A stretch of DNA of 64,000 bases from Saprospiraceae bacterium (GTDB lineage: Bacteria; Bacteroidota; Bacteroidia; Chitinophagales; Saprospiraceae), in the NCBI GenBank assembly GCA_022842725.1, contig JALHOZ010000006.1:1-64000 (forward strand), read 5' to 3'. This document shows, in pieces, positions 38,125-47,700 of the stretch. The notes beneath the pieces were generated by a model. The model was given only the letters and a program-made list of their open reading frames with translations. It searched no databases and was not told the DNA's origin. The position numbers and the translations under genes are program-made. Position 1 is the first letter of the stretch, and each line of letters begins with the position of its first letter.

Positions 38125-39444
38125 ATGGAGGCAAAAAATAAAAAAATAAACGTAACAGGTCTTACGATGATAGCCATCGGGGCGTGTATCGGAAGTGGTA
38201 TTTTTGTCAGTCCTTCACAAAGTTTTTCGGAACTTCCTCATCATGGTTTTGTACTGGCAACATGGTTGATCGGTGGAATTATTTCGTGTTTCGGAGCCCT
38301 TACGTTTTCTGAACTCGGTGCAAGATTTCCAGGGGCAGGGGGTGTCTATATATATTTAAAGGAAGCTTATGGTGACATCACAGGTTTTTTATATGGTTGG
38401 ATTACCTTATTGATTGTAAATACCGGAGCTTTGGCAGCACTTACAATAACTTTGGCTGATTATTCTATCCCTCTGCTTAACCTGCCCGAAAGTTATAAAA
38501 TTCCATTTGCTATTGTCATTTTGTGGATATTGACCATTATTAATATTTTTGGCATCAAAGCCAGTGAATGGTTCAGCACTATTTTTACAAGCCTGAAATT
38601 GTCAGCGATTTTCGCCATAATTGCAGCCGGTATTTTTTATTATTATACAGAACAGCCGTCACACGATATCATCCTTTTCGACAAAATGCCCTCATCTCCT
38701 CTTCAAGGCATGCTTGTAGCATTTATCGGAGTGTTTTGGTCAATGGGAGGTTGGCACCATGCATCTTACCTGGCCGCAGAAACAGACAACCCCACCAAAA
38801 CAGTTCCAAAAGCAATGATATTCGGGACAATGACCGTGACTTTGGTGTACATTCTGGTGATTTTTTCGTACATTTTGGTGTTGGATATACCATCGATACA
38901 ATCCTCGACAAAAATTGCCGCAGATACAATGGGTAAAATTTGGTCCTATGGTTCTTATTTTGTTTCCATTGCTATTGTTATTTCCATCACAGGTACCATA
39001 GGCATTTACACGATGACGGCACCCAGAATTTATTATGCCATGGCAAAAGACAGACTTTTTTTTCCATTTTTAGCAGAACTAAGCCCAAGGTACGGCACAC
39101 CGTATAAAGCAATGATTTTTCAATCGGTTTGGGCCAGTTTTCTTATTTTTGCCTGGGGTTCATTTATCAAAGTTATCACTTTTGTGACTTTTATGGACAT
39201 CGTGTTTATGGCACTGACAGCTATGTCCATTTTTATTTTCCGAAAAAAATCAGTAAACACACCGATTTTTAAAGTTCCTTTTTATCCTTATATACCCATA
39301 TTGTACGCTGTTGTAACCACTGCATTTGTATTTTATACTGCTTCAGGACTTGGCATAGAATCGCTATCCGGATTGGGTATTTTAGTAGCCGGGATTCCTG
39401 TGTACTATATTTTTAAAAGAAATAAAAAAGTATTTGACGAATAG
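38125..39444 (+). CDS. APC-family amino acid permease
   Basis: This 439-residue integral membrane protein has about 12 hydrophobic helices. The first helix holds the broken-helix substrate motif GACIGSGIFVSPS (about 18-30), typical of the LAT/APC amino acid-polyamine-organocation group. The sixth helix region, FIGVFWSMGGWHHASYLAAE, also matches. It probably exchanges or imports neutral amino acids at the inner membrane. An aminotransferase gene follows after 56 bp on the same strand, which fits use of the imported amino acid, though a -7 element lies in between. Confidence 0.9.
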   Translation: MEAKNKKINVTGLTMIAIGACIGSGIFVSPSQSFSELPHHGFVLATWLIGGIISCFGALTFSELGARFPGAGGVYIYLKEAYGDITGFLYGWITLLIVNTGALAALTITLADYSIPLLNLPESYKIPFAIVILWILTIINIFGIKASEWFSTIFTSLKLSAIFAIIAAGIFYYYTEQPSHDIILFDKMPSSPLQGMLVAFIGVFWSMGGWHHASYLAAETDNPTKTVPKAMIFGTMTVTLVYILVIFSYILVLDIPSIQSSTKIAADTMGKIWSYGSYFVSIAIVISITGTIGIYTMTAPRIYYAMAKDRLFFPFLAELSPRYGTPYKAMIFQSVWASFLIFAWGSFIKVITFVTFMDIVFMALTAMSIFIFRKKSVNTPIFKVPFYPYIPILYAVVTTAFVFYTASGLGIESLSGLGILVAGIPVYYIFKRNKKVFDE

Positions 39445-39469
39445 TCTGAATATATTTTTTTTCATTGCC

Positions 39470-39477
39470 TATCTTTG
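39470..39477 (+). promoter_or_regulatory. Possible -7 promoter element of the aminotransferase gene
   Basis: TATCTTTG lies 23 bp before ATG 39501. There is no well-placed TTG upstream, so it is only suggestive. Confidence 0.35.
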
Positions 39478-39500
39478 CATGATATATAAATAAAATCATC

Positions 39501-40709
39501 ATGAGTCTCGATCCCAATAAAATGCTGGCGCCAAGATTACAATCCATGGAAGAATCTGCAACTATCAAAATGGCGCAGAAAGCCAGAGATTTAGCATCCA
39601 AAGGTATCAACGTAATTAGTCTGACCTTAGGTGAACCTGACTTTGACACTCCTGAGTTTATTAAAAATGCCGCTTATGAAGCCTTAAAAAAAGGTGATAC
39701 TAAATATACGCCCGTTCCCGGCACATTGGCTTTGCGTAAAGCCATTTCTGAAAAATTTCTGAAGGAAAATAATCTCGATTACAATCCGGCACAAATTGTA
39801 GTTTCTAATGGAGCCAAACAATCCATTGCCAATATTTGTATGTCGGTATTAGGCCCCGGTGATGAAGCCATTGTACTTGCACCTTACTGGGTATCATATG
39901 CTGAGATTGTAAGATTTTCCGGAGGAATCCCGGTTATTGTTTCAGCGGGAATAGATGAAGATTTCAAACCTGATGCCCAAAAGATAAAAGAGGCTTTGAG
40001 TCCAAAAACAAAATTATTGATTTTTTCCAGCCCTTGTAATCCTTCCGGTTCTGTTTGGTCAGAAAAAGAACTAAAAGATATAGCAGATGTGATAGCCGAT
40101 CATCCTACCTGTCTGGTGATTTCTGATGAAATATATGAATACATCAACTTTGAGGATCAACACGTCAGCCTGGGAAGTTTTGAAAATATGAAAGATCGCG
40201 TTGCTACTGTAAACGGCTTTTCGAAAGGATTTGCTATGACCGGTTGGAGATTGGGTTATATGGGCGGTCCTCAATGGCTGGCTGATGCCTGTAATAAAGT
40301 ACAGGGGCAAATTACTTCAGGAGCAGCTTCTTTCAGTCAGGCTGCGGCAACGGTCGCTTTACAACATTCTAAAGAGGAAGTCCTGGCAATGAAAAAGGCC
40401 TTTTTAGAAAGACGGGATCTGATGTTGACAGCATTGAAAGAAATTCCCGGCATCTTGTTGAACTTACCGAAAGGAGCATTTTACATCTTTATGGATGTTT
40501 CCAGTTATTTTGGCAAAACGAATGGCGACATAACCATTCAGGATGCCGATGATTTTGCCGAAACCATGCTTACGGAAGCACATGTGGGTATGGTTTCGGG
40601 AATTGCCTTTGGAGATCATAAGTGTGTCAGATTATCGTATGCTGCAAGTAACGAACATTTGATTGAAGCAGCAAAAAGATTAAAAAATACATTAGAAACA
40701 TTCAAATAA
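39501..40709 (+). CDS. aspC: Pyridoxal-phosphate-dependent aminotransferase, aspartate aminotransferase-like
   Basis: This is a 402-residue fold type I, class I/II aminotransferase. Motifs: LGEPDFDTPEFI near the N-terminus, SNGAKQSI in the cofactor phosphate site, SSPCNPSGSVWS (Asn for the ring), ISDEIYEYI (Asp for the ring nitrogen), and FSKGFAMTGWRLGY with the PLP-binding lysine. The C-terminal CVRLSYAAS contains the arginine that binds the substrate carboxylate. The pattern is that of the 1b subgroup of aspartate aminotransferases. Some members also use prephenate, so the exact substrate is not certain. Confidence 0.92.
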   Translation: MSLDPNKMLAPRLQSMEESATIKMAQKARDLASKGINVISLTLGEPDFDTPEFIKNAAYEALKKGDTKYTPVPGTLALRKAISEKFLKENNLDYNPAQIVVSNGAKQSIANICMSVLGPGDEAIVLAPYWVSYAEIVRFSGGIPVIVSAGIDEDFKPDAQKIKEALSPKTKLLIFSSPCNPSGSVWSEKELKDIADVIADHPTCLVISDEIYEYINFEDQHVSLGSFENMKDRVATVNGFSKGFAMTGWRLGYMGGPQWLADACNKVQGQITSGAASFSQAAATVALQHSKEEVLAMKKAFLERRDLMLTALKEIPGILLNLPKGAFYIFMDVSSYFGKTNGDITIQDADDFAETMLTEAHVGMVSGIAFGDHKCVRLSYAASNEHLIEAAKRLKNTLETFK

Positions 40710-40818
40710 TTAAAATATTTACATCAATGTTAATTTTTTGTAAATATTTCTTGTTTAATATCTAGAAACAACTTATTTTTGAATGTATTTTATTTGCTAA
40801 CCTATAAATATTAAAAAG

Positions 40819-41079
40819 ATGAATATTACCTTTGATGAACTTCGTAAAATTAAACATCTGTTACCCACAGGCAGTGTAAGCCGCATCGCCAATGAGCTGG
40901 ACATTGAAGAACAAACGGTTAGAAATTATTTTGGAGCCAAAAAATATGAGAATGGCGCCGTTGTGGGTTCCCATATCGAACCCGGGCCAAATGGAGGAAT
41001 CGTACATCTGGATGACGATAAAATATTGGTTTTAGCAAAAAAAATTATTGCTGAAACACAAATGAGCAACCAGAACTAA
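40819..41079 (+). CDS. Small helix-turn-helix DNA-binding protein
   Basis: This is an 86-residue protein. Residues 3-36 (FDELRKIKHLLPTGSVSRIA ... EQTVRNYF) form a predicted helix-turn-helix resembling those of short regulators: SVSRIANELDIEEQTVRNYF has the spacing of an HTH with recognition helix EEQTVRNYF. The middle, GSHIEPGPNGGIVHLDDDKI, is a conserved beta-turn segment, and the end is a helix. I recall such proteins as widespread uncharacterised Bacteroidota proteins. It is monocistronic with a terminator at 41228. Function beyond DNA binding is unknown. Confidence 0.75.
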   Translation: MNITFDELRKIKHLLPTGSVSRIANELDIEEQTVRNYFGAKKYENGAVVGSHIEPGPNGGIVHLDDDKILVLAKKIIAETQMSNQN

Positions 41080-41227
41080 TGGTCTGAATCTATCTTACAT
41101 ATTTTTTTTTATATAAATGGTAGGATTTTTTCAAAAGAAGTAAGTTTTTACTTTTTGGAGATTACCATTAATTATTCTAAAAATATTGAATCTATTTTTA
41201 ATCTAAAACGTGTAGTTTAGGCCAAAT

Positions 41228-41261
41228 AAAAAAGGTGTATAAAAATTTATACACCTTTTTT
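41228..41261. terminator. Bidirectional terminator between convergent genes
   Basis: The hairpin AAAAAAGGTGTATAAA / TTTATACACCTTTTTT lies between the HTH gene (plus) and a lipoprotein gene (minus, stop at 41294). Confidence 0.88.
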
Positions 41262-41293
41262 ATTTATTGGGAGCCTTTAAATATAATCAGTTA

Positions 41294-41692
41294 TTATTCA
41301 GGCTTTAATGTATACGTGCAAGCTTCACCCTGAAGTCCAAAACCAGTGATTGAATAGGTAAGAACAAGTGTAGCACCACCGTCTTTCAGCTCCGCTTTAA
41401 AAAGCGGACCTGTTCCCAGGATTCTTTCATCTTTTTCTGCCCCACAGTCATCATGAACCAGGGTAACATCGTTAAAAAAACCTAATCCTGAATTGGTGGT
41501 TGTTTCTGTGAAATTCAGGTTTGATCCCGAACCTGAAGTAATATCTACAACAATGTCCGAACCTGTTCCCAAAACATTACATGTATAATCACCTTTCCAT
41601 TTACCTACAAATTGATCTTTAGTGCAATCATCTTTTGAACAACTCAAAAATGAAACAACAAGAATCAAAGATAATGACAAAAGATTTTTCAC
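41294..41692 (-). CDS. Small lipoprotein, lipocalin-like
   Basis: This is a 132-residue protein with a lipoprotein signal (MKNLLSLSLILVVSFLSC; Cys18 as lipid site followed by SKDD). The rest starts FVGKWKGDYTCNV and continues as amphipathic strands up to YSITGFGLQGEACTYTL. The FVGKWxG opening and size resemble lipocalin-like Bacteroidota lipoproteins of the DUF4923/lipocalin-like kind. Four cysteines in the mature part may form disulfides. No ligand or function can be inferred. It lies downstream of rplT (34 bp) and could be read through from that unit. Confidence 0.68.
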   Translation of the reverse strand: MKNLLSLSLILVVSFLSCSKDDCTKDQFVGKWKGDYTCNVLGTGSDIVVDITSGSGSNLNFTETTTNSGLGFFNDVTLVHDDCGAEKDERILGTGPLFKAELKDGGATLVLTYSITGFGLQGEACTYTLKPE

Positions 41693-41726
41693 AAATTAAA
41701 ATTTAGGTAAATGAATAAAATCCGGA

Positions 41727-42071
41727 TTATCTCACAGAATCCACTACTGCTTTAAAAGTATCAGGATGGTTCATGGCTAAGTCTGCCAAAACCTTTCTGT
41801 TAAGATCAACATTTTTGTCATGGATTGCATGCATCAGTTTTGAGTATGACATACCGTTGATTCTTGCTGCGGCGTTAATCCTGACAATCCAAAGTCTTCT
41901 GAATGCTCTCTTTTTGTTTCTTCTGTCTCTGAATGAATAAAGCATTGCTTTATCAACAGCATTTTTAGCAACTGTGTAGACTTTACTTCTTGCGCCAAAG
42001 TACCCTCTGGCTGCTTTCATAATTTTTTTTCTCCTCGCTCTGGAGGCAACTGCGTTAACTGAACGTGGCAT
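41727..42071 (-). CDS. rplT: 50S ribosomal protein L20
   Basis: This is a 114-residue ribosomal protein with the basic N-terminal extension ([20 protein letters not shown]) and the conserved [20 protein letters not shown]. It binds 23S rRNA early in 50S assembly. It follows rpmI at a 77-bp gap, in the usual order. infC, normally the first gene of this operon, is not present. Confidence 0.98.
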   Translation of the reverse strand: MPRSVNAVASRARRKKIMKAARGYFGARSKVYTVAKNAVDKAMLYSFRDRRNKKRAFRRLWIVRINAAARINGMSYSKLMHAIHDKNVDLNRKVLADLAMNHPDTFKAVVDSVR

Positions 42072-42148
42072 ATTTTTTTGGTTTTAGTACAATATAGGGA
42101 CGTTTTCTGTACTTTGGGTCCTATATTCTCGTTAAATAATAAAATACA

Positions 42149-42343
42149 TTAAGAACAAAGCAACCTTTTCATTCTTGGCTCATCAGCCTCAGAGACTAAT
42201 GTAGAACCAAGTAATCTTGTTTTTGCTTTATTTGACTTTTTTCTCATTAAGTGTCTCATGTTTGCCTGAAACCTTTTAAGCTTGCCGCTACCGGTTTTAG
42301 AAAAACGTTTTTTAGCACTTGAATGCGTTTTCATTTTAGGCAT
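42149..42343 (-). CDS. rpmI: 50S ribosomal protein L35
   Basis: This is a 64-residue basic protein (MPKMKTHSSAKKRFSKTGSG ... RMKRLL) with the typical KTHSSAKKRF opening. It is the first gene of the rpmI-rplT unit. A TACCTTTG -7 element lies upstream on the minus strand at 42369-42376. infC is missing from its usual place directly upstream; the next gene upstream is divergent. Confidence 0.97.
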   Translation of the reverse strand: MPKMKTHSSAKKRFSKTGSGKLKRFQANMRHLMRKKSNKAKTRLLGSTLVSEADEPRMKRLLCS

Positions 42344-42368
42344 AATATGTCTGAATTTTATGAAGCCG

Positions 42369-42376
42369 CAAAGGTA
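42369..42376 (-). promoter_or_regulatory. Possible -7 promoter element of rpmI-rplT
   Basis: On the minus strand TACCTTTG matches the Bacteroidota -7 consensus perfectly, 26 bp from the rpmI ATG. A -33 TTG at the usual distance is not clear. Confidence 0.5.
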
Positions 42377-42480
42377 ATTATATTCCTACAATTAAATCAC
42401 ATTTCTTTTGTTCTTTTTTTAAGAAAAATCATAAATACCATTCTTTTACATTAATTTTGCGACAAAATGTGAGCATCACC

Positions 42481-44130
42481 ATGCTAAAAATCCTGGACAA
42501 ACATATTGCCAAAAACTTTATAGGCCCTTCTCTGCTATCATTTTTTGTGGCTTTGTTTGTTTTAGTCATGCAATTTTTGTGGAAGTATATCGATGAAATA
42601 TTAGGCAAAGGTTTTACGATTTTTGACCTGATGGAATTGATATTTTACTTCAGCATCACTCTGATTCCTATGGCTTTACCTATCACTATTTTGATTTCTT
42701 CGGTGATGGTATACGGTGATATGGCAGAAAAATATGAAATATCAAGTTTTAAATCTGCAGGTGTTTCTATGGTTAGATTACTCATGCCGGGATTCAGTAT
42801 TGCTTTACTGATAGCTTGTTTTTCTTTTTTATCTTCAAATTTTTTGAAACCAAACGCCAATTTTCAGTTTCAGAAACGAATGACCCAACTTGGCAATCAA
42901 AAAGCAGCACTTACCTTTGAAGAGGGAATTTTTAACAACTCTTTTGACGATGTATTGATAAAAATAGATAAAATCAACAGAAACGGAACCAACATCTCAG
43001 ATATCATTATATTTGATCACACCGGAACAGACAAATCAAAAATTAATATTGTTAAAGCAAAAGAGGGACTGATGTACAGTGGCGGAGACGGCAGGTTTTT
43101 TGTTATGGAACTGGATTCGGGTACACAATACATGGAAATCCAAAACAGCAATGTAAGGCAGGGACAATCAAAATCTTATCCATTTCTGAGAACTGAATTT
43201 GGCAAGTGGGAAAAAATTTTTGATATGTCACAGTTTGAACTCGAAGATGGTTTTTCACAGTTTTCCAGAAAACGGGAGGAAATGCTGAACACATTTCAAC
43301 TGATAACTTCTGTTGACAGTTTTAATCTCGAAATCAGAAACAACAGAGAAACTCTTCGTAAAGAAGTTATCAAAAAAACAGATCCTGACCATTCTGCAAA
43401 ATCCATTCTGCAAAAACAAGAAAAAACGGATCCTGATACTTCGGTTGCAAATACTATACCATCTAACTCCATCGGAACGGACCCTGACCAAAACAATCCA
43501 AAAACCGAACAAATCAAAAAAAATTGGCTAAAACTTAAAAAAGATCCATCAGGCGCCCTTCCGAAAAAAGAAACCCCTAAGGACAAAACACCTTTAAACA
43601 GTATCATTCAATCAGATAGTGTGCCCGGTCAATCCATTTACCAAACGATCCCTCCAAGTGTTCGTAGCGAAGTTCTGACACGTGCTATATCGACTTTAAA
43701 CATCAATCGGGACAGATGGATCAGTTATGGTCACGGCATCAACGACTACAACAAATCAAAACAAAGATACCTTTTGCACCTGCACCAACATTTCAGCTGG
43801 GCAGCTATCTGTATCATTTTTTTATTCATCGGAGCACCTATGGGTTCGATCATTCGCAAAGGAGGATACGGTTATCCTTTTTTAGTCGCCGTTTTATTTT
43901 ATATGATATTTATTATTTCCACCATATTCAGCACAAAACTGGTAAGGTCGGAAAGTATGGGTGGTATGCTGGCCGCATGGTTGCCTTGCATCATTCAGGC
44001 TCCGTTTGGGTTTTTACTGACGTTTCTGGCGCTCAAAGATATTCCTCTGAGTGGTATATTCGGCAATTTTTCATTTGTGACAAAAATAATCAGACACATA
44101 AAAAACAAACGTTCTGCTCAGGTCTCCTGA
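42481..44130 (+). CDS. LptF/LptG-family lipopolysaccharide transport permease
   Basis: This 549-residue YjgP/YjgQ permease has three N-terminal helices (about 12-35, 50-80 and 95-120), a periplasmic beta-jellyroll-like domain and three C-terminal helices (about 440-540, with FLFIGAPMGSIIRKGGYGYP). In LptB2FG these permeases extract LPS from the inner membrane. An insertion at about residues 300-385 is polar and carries three TDPD motifs (KTDPDHS, KTDPDTS, GTDPDQN), beyond the usual E. coli length of about 360. ATG 42481 is chosen over an upstream alternative because MLKILDKHIAKNFIGP is the family start. It is divergent from rpmI; a TAATTTTG element lies at 42452-42459. Confidence 0.9.
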   Translation: MLKILDKHIAKNFIGPSLLSFFVALFVLVMQFLWKYIDEILGKGFTIFDLMELIFYFSITLIPMALPITILISSVMVYGDMAEKYEISSFKSAGVSMVRLLMPGFSIALLIACFSFLSSNFLKPNANFQFQKRMTQLGNQKAALTFEEGIFNNSFDDVLIKIDKINRNGTNISDIIIFDHTGTDKSKINIVKAKEGLMYSGGDGRFFVMELDSGTQYMEIQNSNVRQGQSKSYPFLRTEFGKWEKIFDMSQFELEDGFSQFSRKREEMLNTFQLITSVDSFNLEIRNNRETLRKEVIKKTDPDHSAKSILQKQEKTDPDTSVANTIPSNSIGTDPDQNNPKTEQIKKNWLKLKKDPSGALPKKETPKDKTPLNSIIQSDSVPGQSIYQTIPPSVRSEVLTRAISTLNINRDRWISYGHGINDYNKSKQRYLLHLHQHFSWAAICIIFLFIGAPMGSIIRKGGYGYPFLVAVLFYMIFIISTIFSTKLVRSESMGGMLAAWLPCIIQAPFGFLLTFLALKDIPLSGIFGNFSFVTKIIRHIKNKRSAQVS

Positions 44131-44714
44131 GAGTCCGGCAATATTCCGGGTTGTGTGACTTTTTGCATGTCACTAAAAAAATCAGAAAAATCAGATTCAA
44201 AATCAGTTTCCAGTCTTTTTAAATCATCGACAGCCCTTTCCAAATTTGAAGGAAACTTCACCCTTTTCAAAAGCCTTTCAAAAGTTTTTTCGAGTCTTTG
44301 GTACGTATTGCAACTAAACAAAAAATCATCATCGACCATTCTGCCAAACATCAAAGCTGCCCGTTCCGGGATAAACATCTGATGTTTTAACATGATTTTG
44401 TAAGCTTCGTCGCACATATTTCTTTGCGAAATTCCCGTAAGATGACTCCAGTTTTTAGCCAACAAATAGTCGTAATAAATATCCATGGCTACCGGCGAAT
44501 ACTTGCCTTGCCACGCATACAAAAGGGAAAGGTTTTTTTTATGTACGGGATGATTGTCAGTATTTGTATCAATGATACGATGTAAAGTTATACCTTCATC
44601 GTATTTATTGTCAAGCAACCTCAATTCCTTTAACGAAAGAATGTCGGTCAGTATATTTCCTATCAAAAGATTTTCATCTTCATAAGAAAAATATACATGG
44701 GCCAGATAATTCAT
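44118..44714 (-). CDS. acpH: Acyl carrier protein phosphodiesterase (AcpH/DUF479)
   Basis: This 198-residue protein starts MNYLAHVYFSYEDENLLIGN, the conserved AcpH opening with metal-binding His6 and later His/Asp residues (LHRIIDTNTDNHPVHKK; VAMDIYYDYLLAKNW). It hydrolyses the phosphopantetheine bond of holo-ACP. It starts 9 bp after the smc stop on the minus strand and its end overlaps the convergent LptF gene by 13 bp. Confidence 0.88.
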   Translation of the reverse strand: MNYLAHVYFSYEDENLLIGNILTDILSLKELRLLDNKYDEGITLHRIIDTNTDNHPVHKKNLSLLYAWQGKYSPVAMDIYYDYLLAKNWSHLTGISQRNMCDEAYKIMLKHQMFIPERAALMFGRMVDDDFLFSCNTYQRLEKTFERLLKRVKFPSNLERAVDDLKRLETDFESDFSDFFSDMQKVTQPGILPDSQET

Positions 44715-44723
44715 TGTATGGGT

Positions 44724-47700
44724 TTATTGTCCGACAGTTTCCTGCTGTATTTTTTTAAAATCAACTGCACTGACGGCAGAAACTCCCGGTTCCTGCATGT
44801 AAACACCATAAAGAATATCCACTTCTACCATGGTTGACTTATTATGGGTAACGATGATAAATTGAGAATCTTTGCTGAATTTCTGTATGATTTTATTAAA
44901 TTTTTGGATATTGGCATCATCTAATGGTGCGTCAACCTCATCAAATATACAGAAAGGAGCTGGTTTAAGAAGATATAATGCAAAAAGTAAGGCTGTAGCC
45001 GTCAAAGTTTTTTCTCCACCGGAAAGCTGACTGATGGACTTCGGCTTTTTACCTTTGGGTTTGGCTATAATTTCTATTTCAGATTCCAAAGGATTATCCG
45101 GATTTTCCAGGACGAGATCACATGTATCGTCATCCGTAAACAACTCTCTGAACACCTTGATAAAATTAGCTCTTATCGTTTCAAAAGCTTCATAAAACTG
45201 TTTGGTTGCTGTACTTTCGATTTCTCTGATAGTTTCTAAAAGAGAATCTTTAGCTGAAACGATATCATTTTTTTGCTGTACAATTTTTTGATATCTTTCA
45301 TTCATTTCATTGTATGCCTCCAACGCCAAAGGATTTATTTCACCATAATTGGCAATCCTGTTTTTTAGCTTTTCAATTTCTTCGCCCAAAACTTCATAAT
45401 CTATACCAGGTTCAGGCTCCTGATTGATAATATCATTGACCGGAATGTTAAACTCAATTTTTAAGCGCTCTCCTACTCCACTTATTTTAAACTTAAGTTC
45501 CGTAAAATCATCTTTTAATTGTTGGATCTGGTATTGTAAAGCATTTTGTTCTTTTTGATACTTTCGGATCTGGTCATCCAGATCATTGATGGCGTTTTTA
45601 GTCTGAAAATAGGCCTGTTCAGATTCTGACAATGAAGCATTATATCTTTTTTTCTCTTCATAAAAAGAGACCAATGAAGCATCCAGTTGATTGAGTTCGT
45701 CGCGAATATCGATCATTGCTTTTTCTTCAGCCAGAAGCCTGTACCGATCGTTTTCAAACTTTTGAGCATGTTCGACAGATCGTGTATTTTTGTATTCCAG
45801 TTCTTTTTGTAGGTTTTCCAACAGGTTCTGATGACGGATCATCTGAATGGTATCCTGATTAAATTGTTCTGACGCTTTGGAAAGTGATTCACTAAGTTGG
45901 GTTAATTCAGAATCACCTTTGTCATCTGTTTTCAGGATAGTCTGCACTTTGGACTGTACAAGTGAAAGAAAAGAATATTTTTCTTCCTTTTGAATTTCAA
46001 GTTTTTTCTTTTGACTTTTGATGTCAGACAACTTTCCCTGTTGTTCTTCCTGAAACTTTTGAAACTCGTCCAATTGTACCTGAGCTTTCACCAATTTCTG
46101 TTGTAATGAATTGATCTCCTGCGCCAAAGCCTGGACTATCTCCTTGTTCCGGTTATTTTTAAGTTGAATCAGTGTTTGATGTAAAACATCCTGATCTTTT
46201 TCCAACTGACTTTTTTGTTGGATATAATCCTGGATGTTTTTTGCCAAATGATCCAGATTCTTTTTACGTCCTATTTTTTTTCCTTCAAAAAGTCCGATGG
46301 ATCCTCCGGAGATCGTTTTTCGGGTTTTGATAAAATGACCATCTTTTGACAGGATGACCCAATCGTTTTTTCGGTCTTCCAAAAACTCCATGGATGAAAC
46401 GTCTCCATCAAAAATATAACAATCTTTAAGCAGCTGATTAAGCAGATTTTTGTACTTCTGATCTATTTTTACATGTTGAATAGCCGGAATCAGACCTTTG
46501 GGTTTGTCTTTGATTTCTGGAGTCGGATCAAACTGATTGTTGATAAAAAAATTGGCTTTTCCTCTTTGTGCTTTACTGAGCAACTGTATAGCTTTGTAGG
46601 CATCGGCAACTTCTTCCACCACAAAATAATTCAGATATTGATCCAGATACAACTCTATAACGCCTTTAAAATCTTCATCAACATCAAGTATGTCACCCAG
46701 GATGACAGGATCTTTTTTCCAATTATCATGTAAAAATTTGATAGATTCGGGATATCCTTCAAAATTTTCTATCATGCTTTTTAACAGGTCAAACTCGTTT
46801 TGTTTACTATCCAGAGCCCGGTTGACTTGTGACAACTTTTCCCTGATGGATTCGGCATTTTTTTCATTTTTTTCAATCTGTACCAACCGCTCTTCTTCGC
46901 TGGACAACAACTTTTTATGTTCTGTGGACTTTTTGTTGATTTCAGCAACCAAACTTTCATATCCGGACTGGATTTCCACATTATTTTTTTGTCGCAGTTC
47001 GATGGCCTCGTGAATTCTGTCCCATTCAATCTCAAGATTGTCACCGGTATTTTTCAGGATGGCAATTTCTTTTTCCAATTCATACTGTTCTTTTTCAAGA
47101 ACCATGAGTTGTTTTTGTTTTTCGTCAAATTCACTTTTTACAAGGCTGTATTTCTCCCGAAGCCTCATATGGAGTGCCTTAGATTTTTCGAGGGTCTCAC
47201 TGTACTGAGCCGATATTGTGTTTTCGTTTTCGATTCTTGTTGTCAAATGAACAATCTCGTTTTTTAACGTTTCGATGTTTTGTTCTGTCTCCGTTAGCGT
47301 TCTTTTCAGGTTATCCTGAGCTTTTTGTGTGAATCCGGACTTTTGGTTTAACAAAACTTTTTCGTTTTCCAGAGAACGAATCTTTGAAACCAGTTCATTC
47401 ATCCTTTTTTGTTTTTCATTCAGCGCCATTTCTTTGTCCAGATTTAACTTTTTTTCTTTTTCAAGTTGCACCTGGACTTTAAGCATGGCAGTATCATTTT
47501 CACGGTAGAGATCCTGTTGAACCCGTAGTGTTTCAGCGATACTTTTATACTTTTCTTTCAAAGACTGAATGGAATAAACGGCATGTTGAATACTGGATTC
47601 TTTGTACTTTTGTTTGATTTCATTGTACTTTTGGGTTCTTTTCGCCTGTTTTTCCAATGTTTTGACATTGCCGTCAATTTCAAATAATAAATCTTCGATT

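Noticed and set aside
43296-43607. 103-codon minus-strand frame inside the lptF/G gene
   Set aside because: It is antisense to the repeat-bearing insert; its length is explained by the codon bias and repeats of the real gene.
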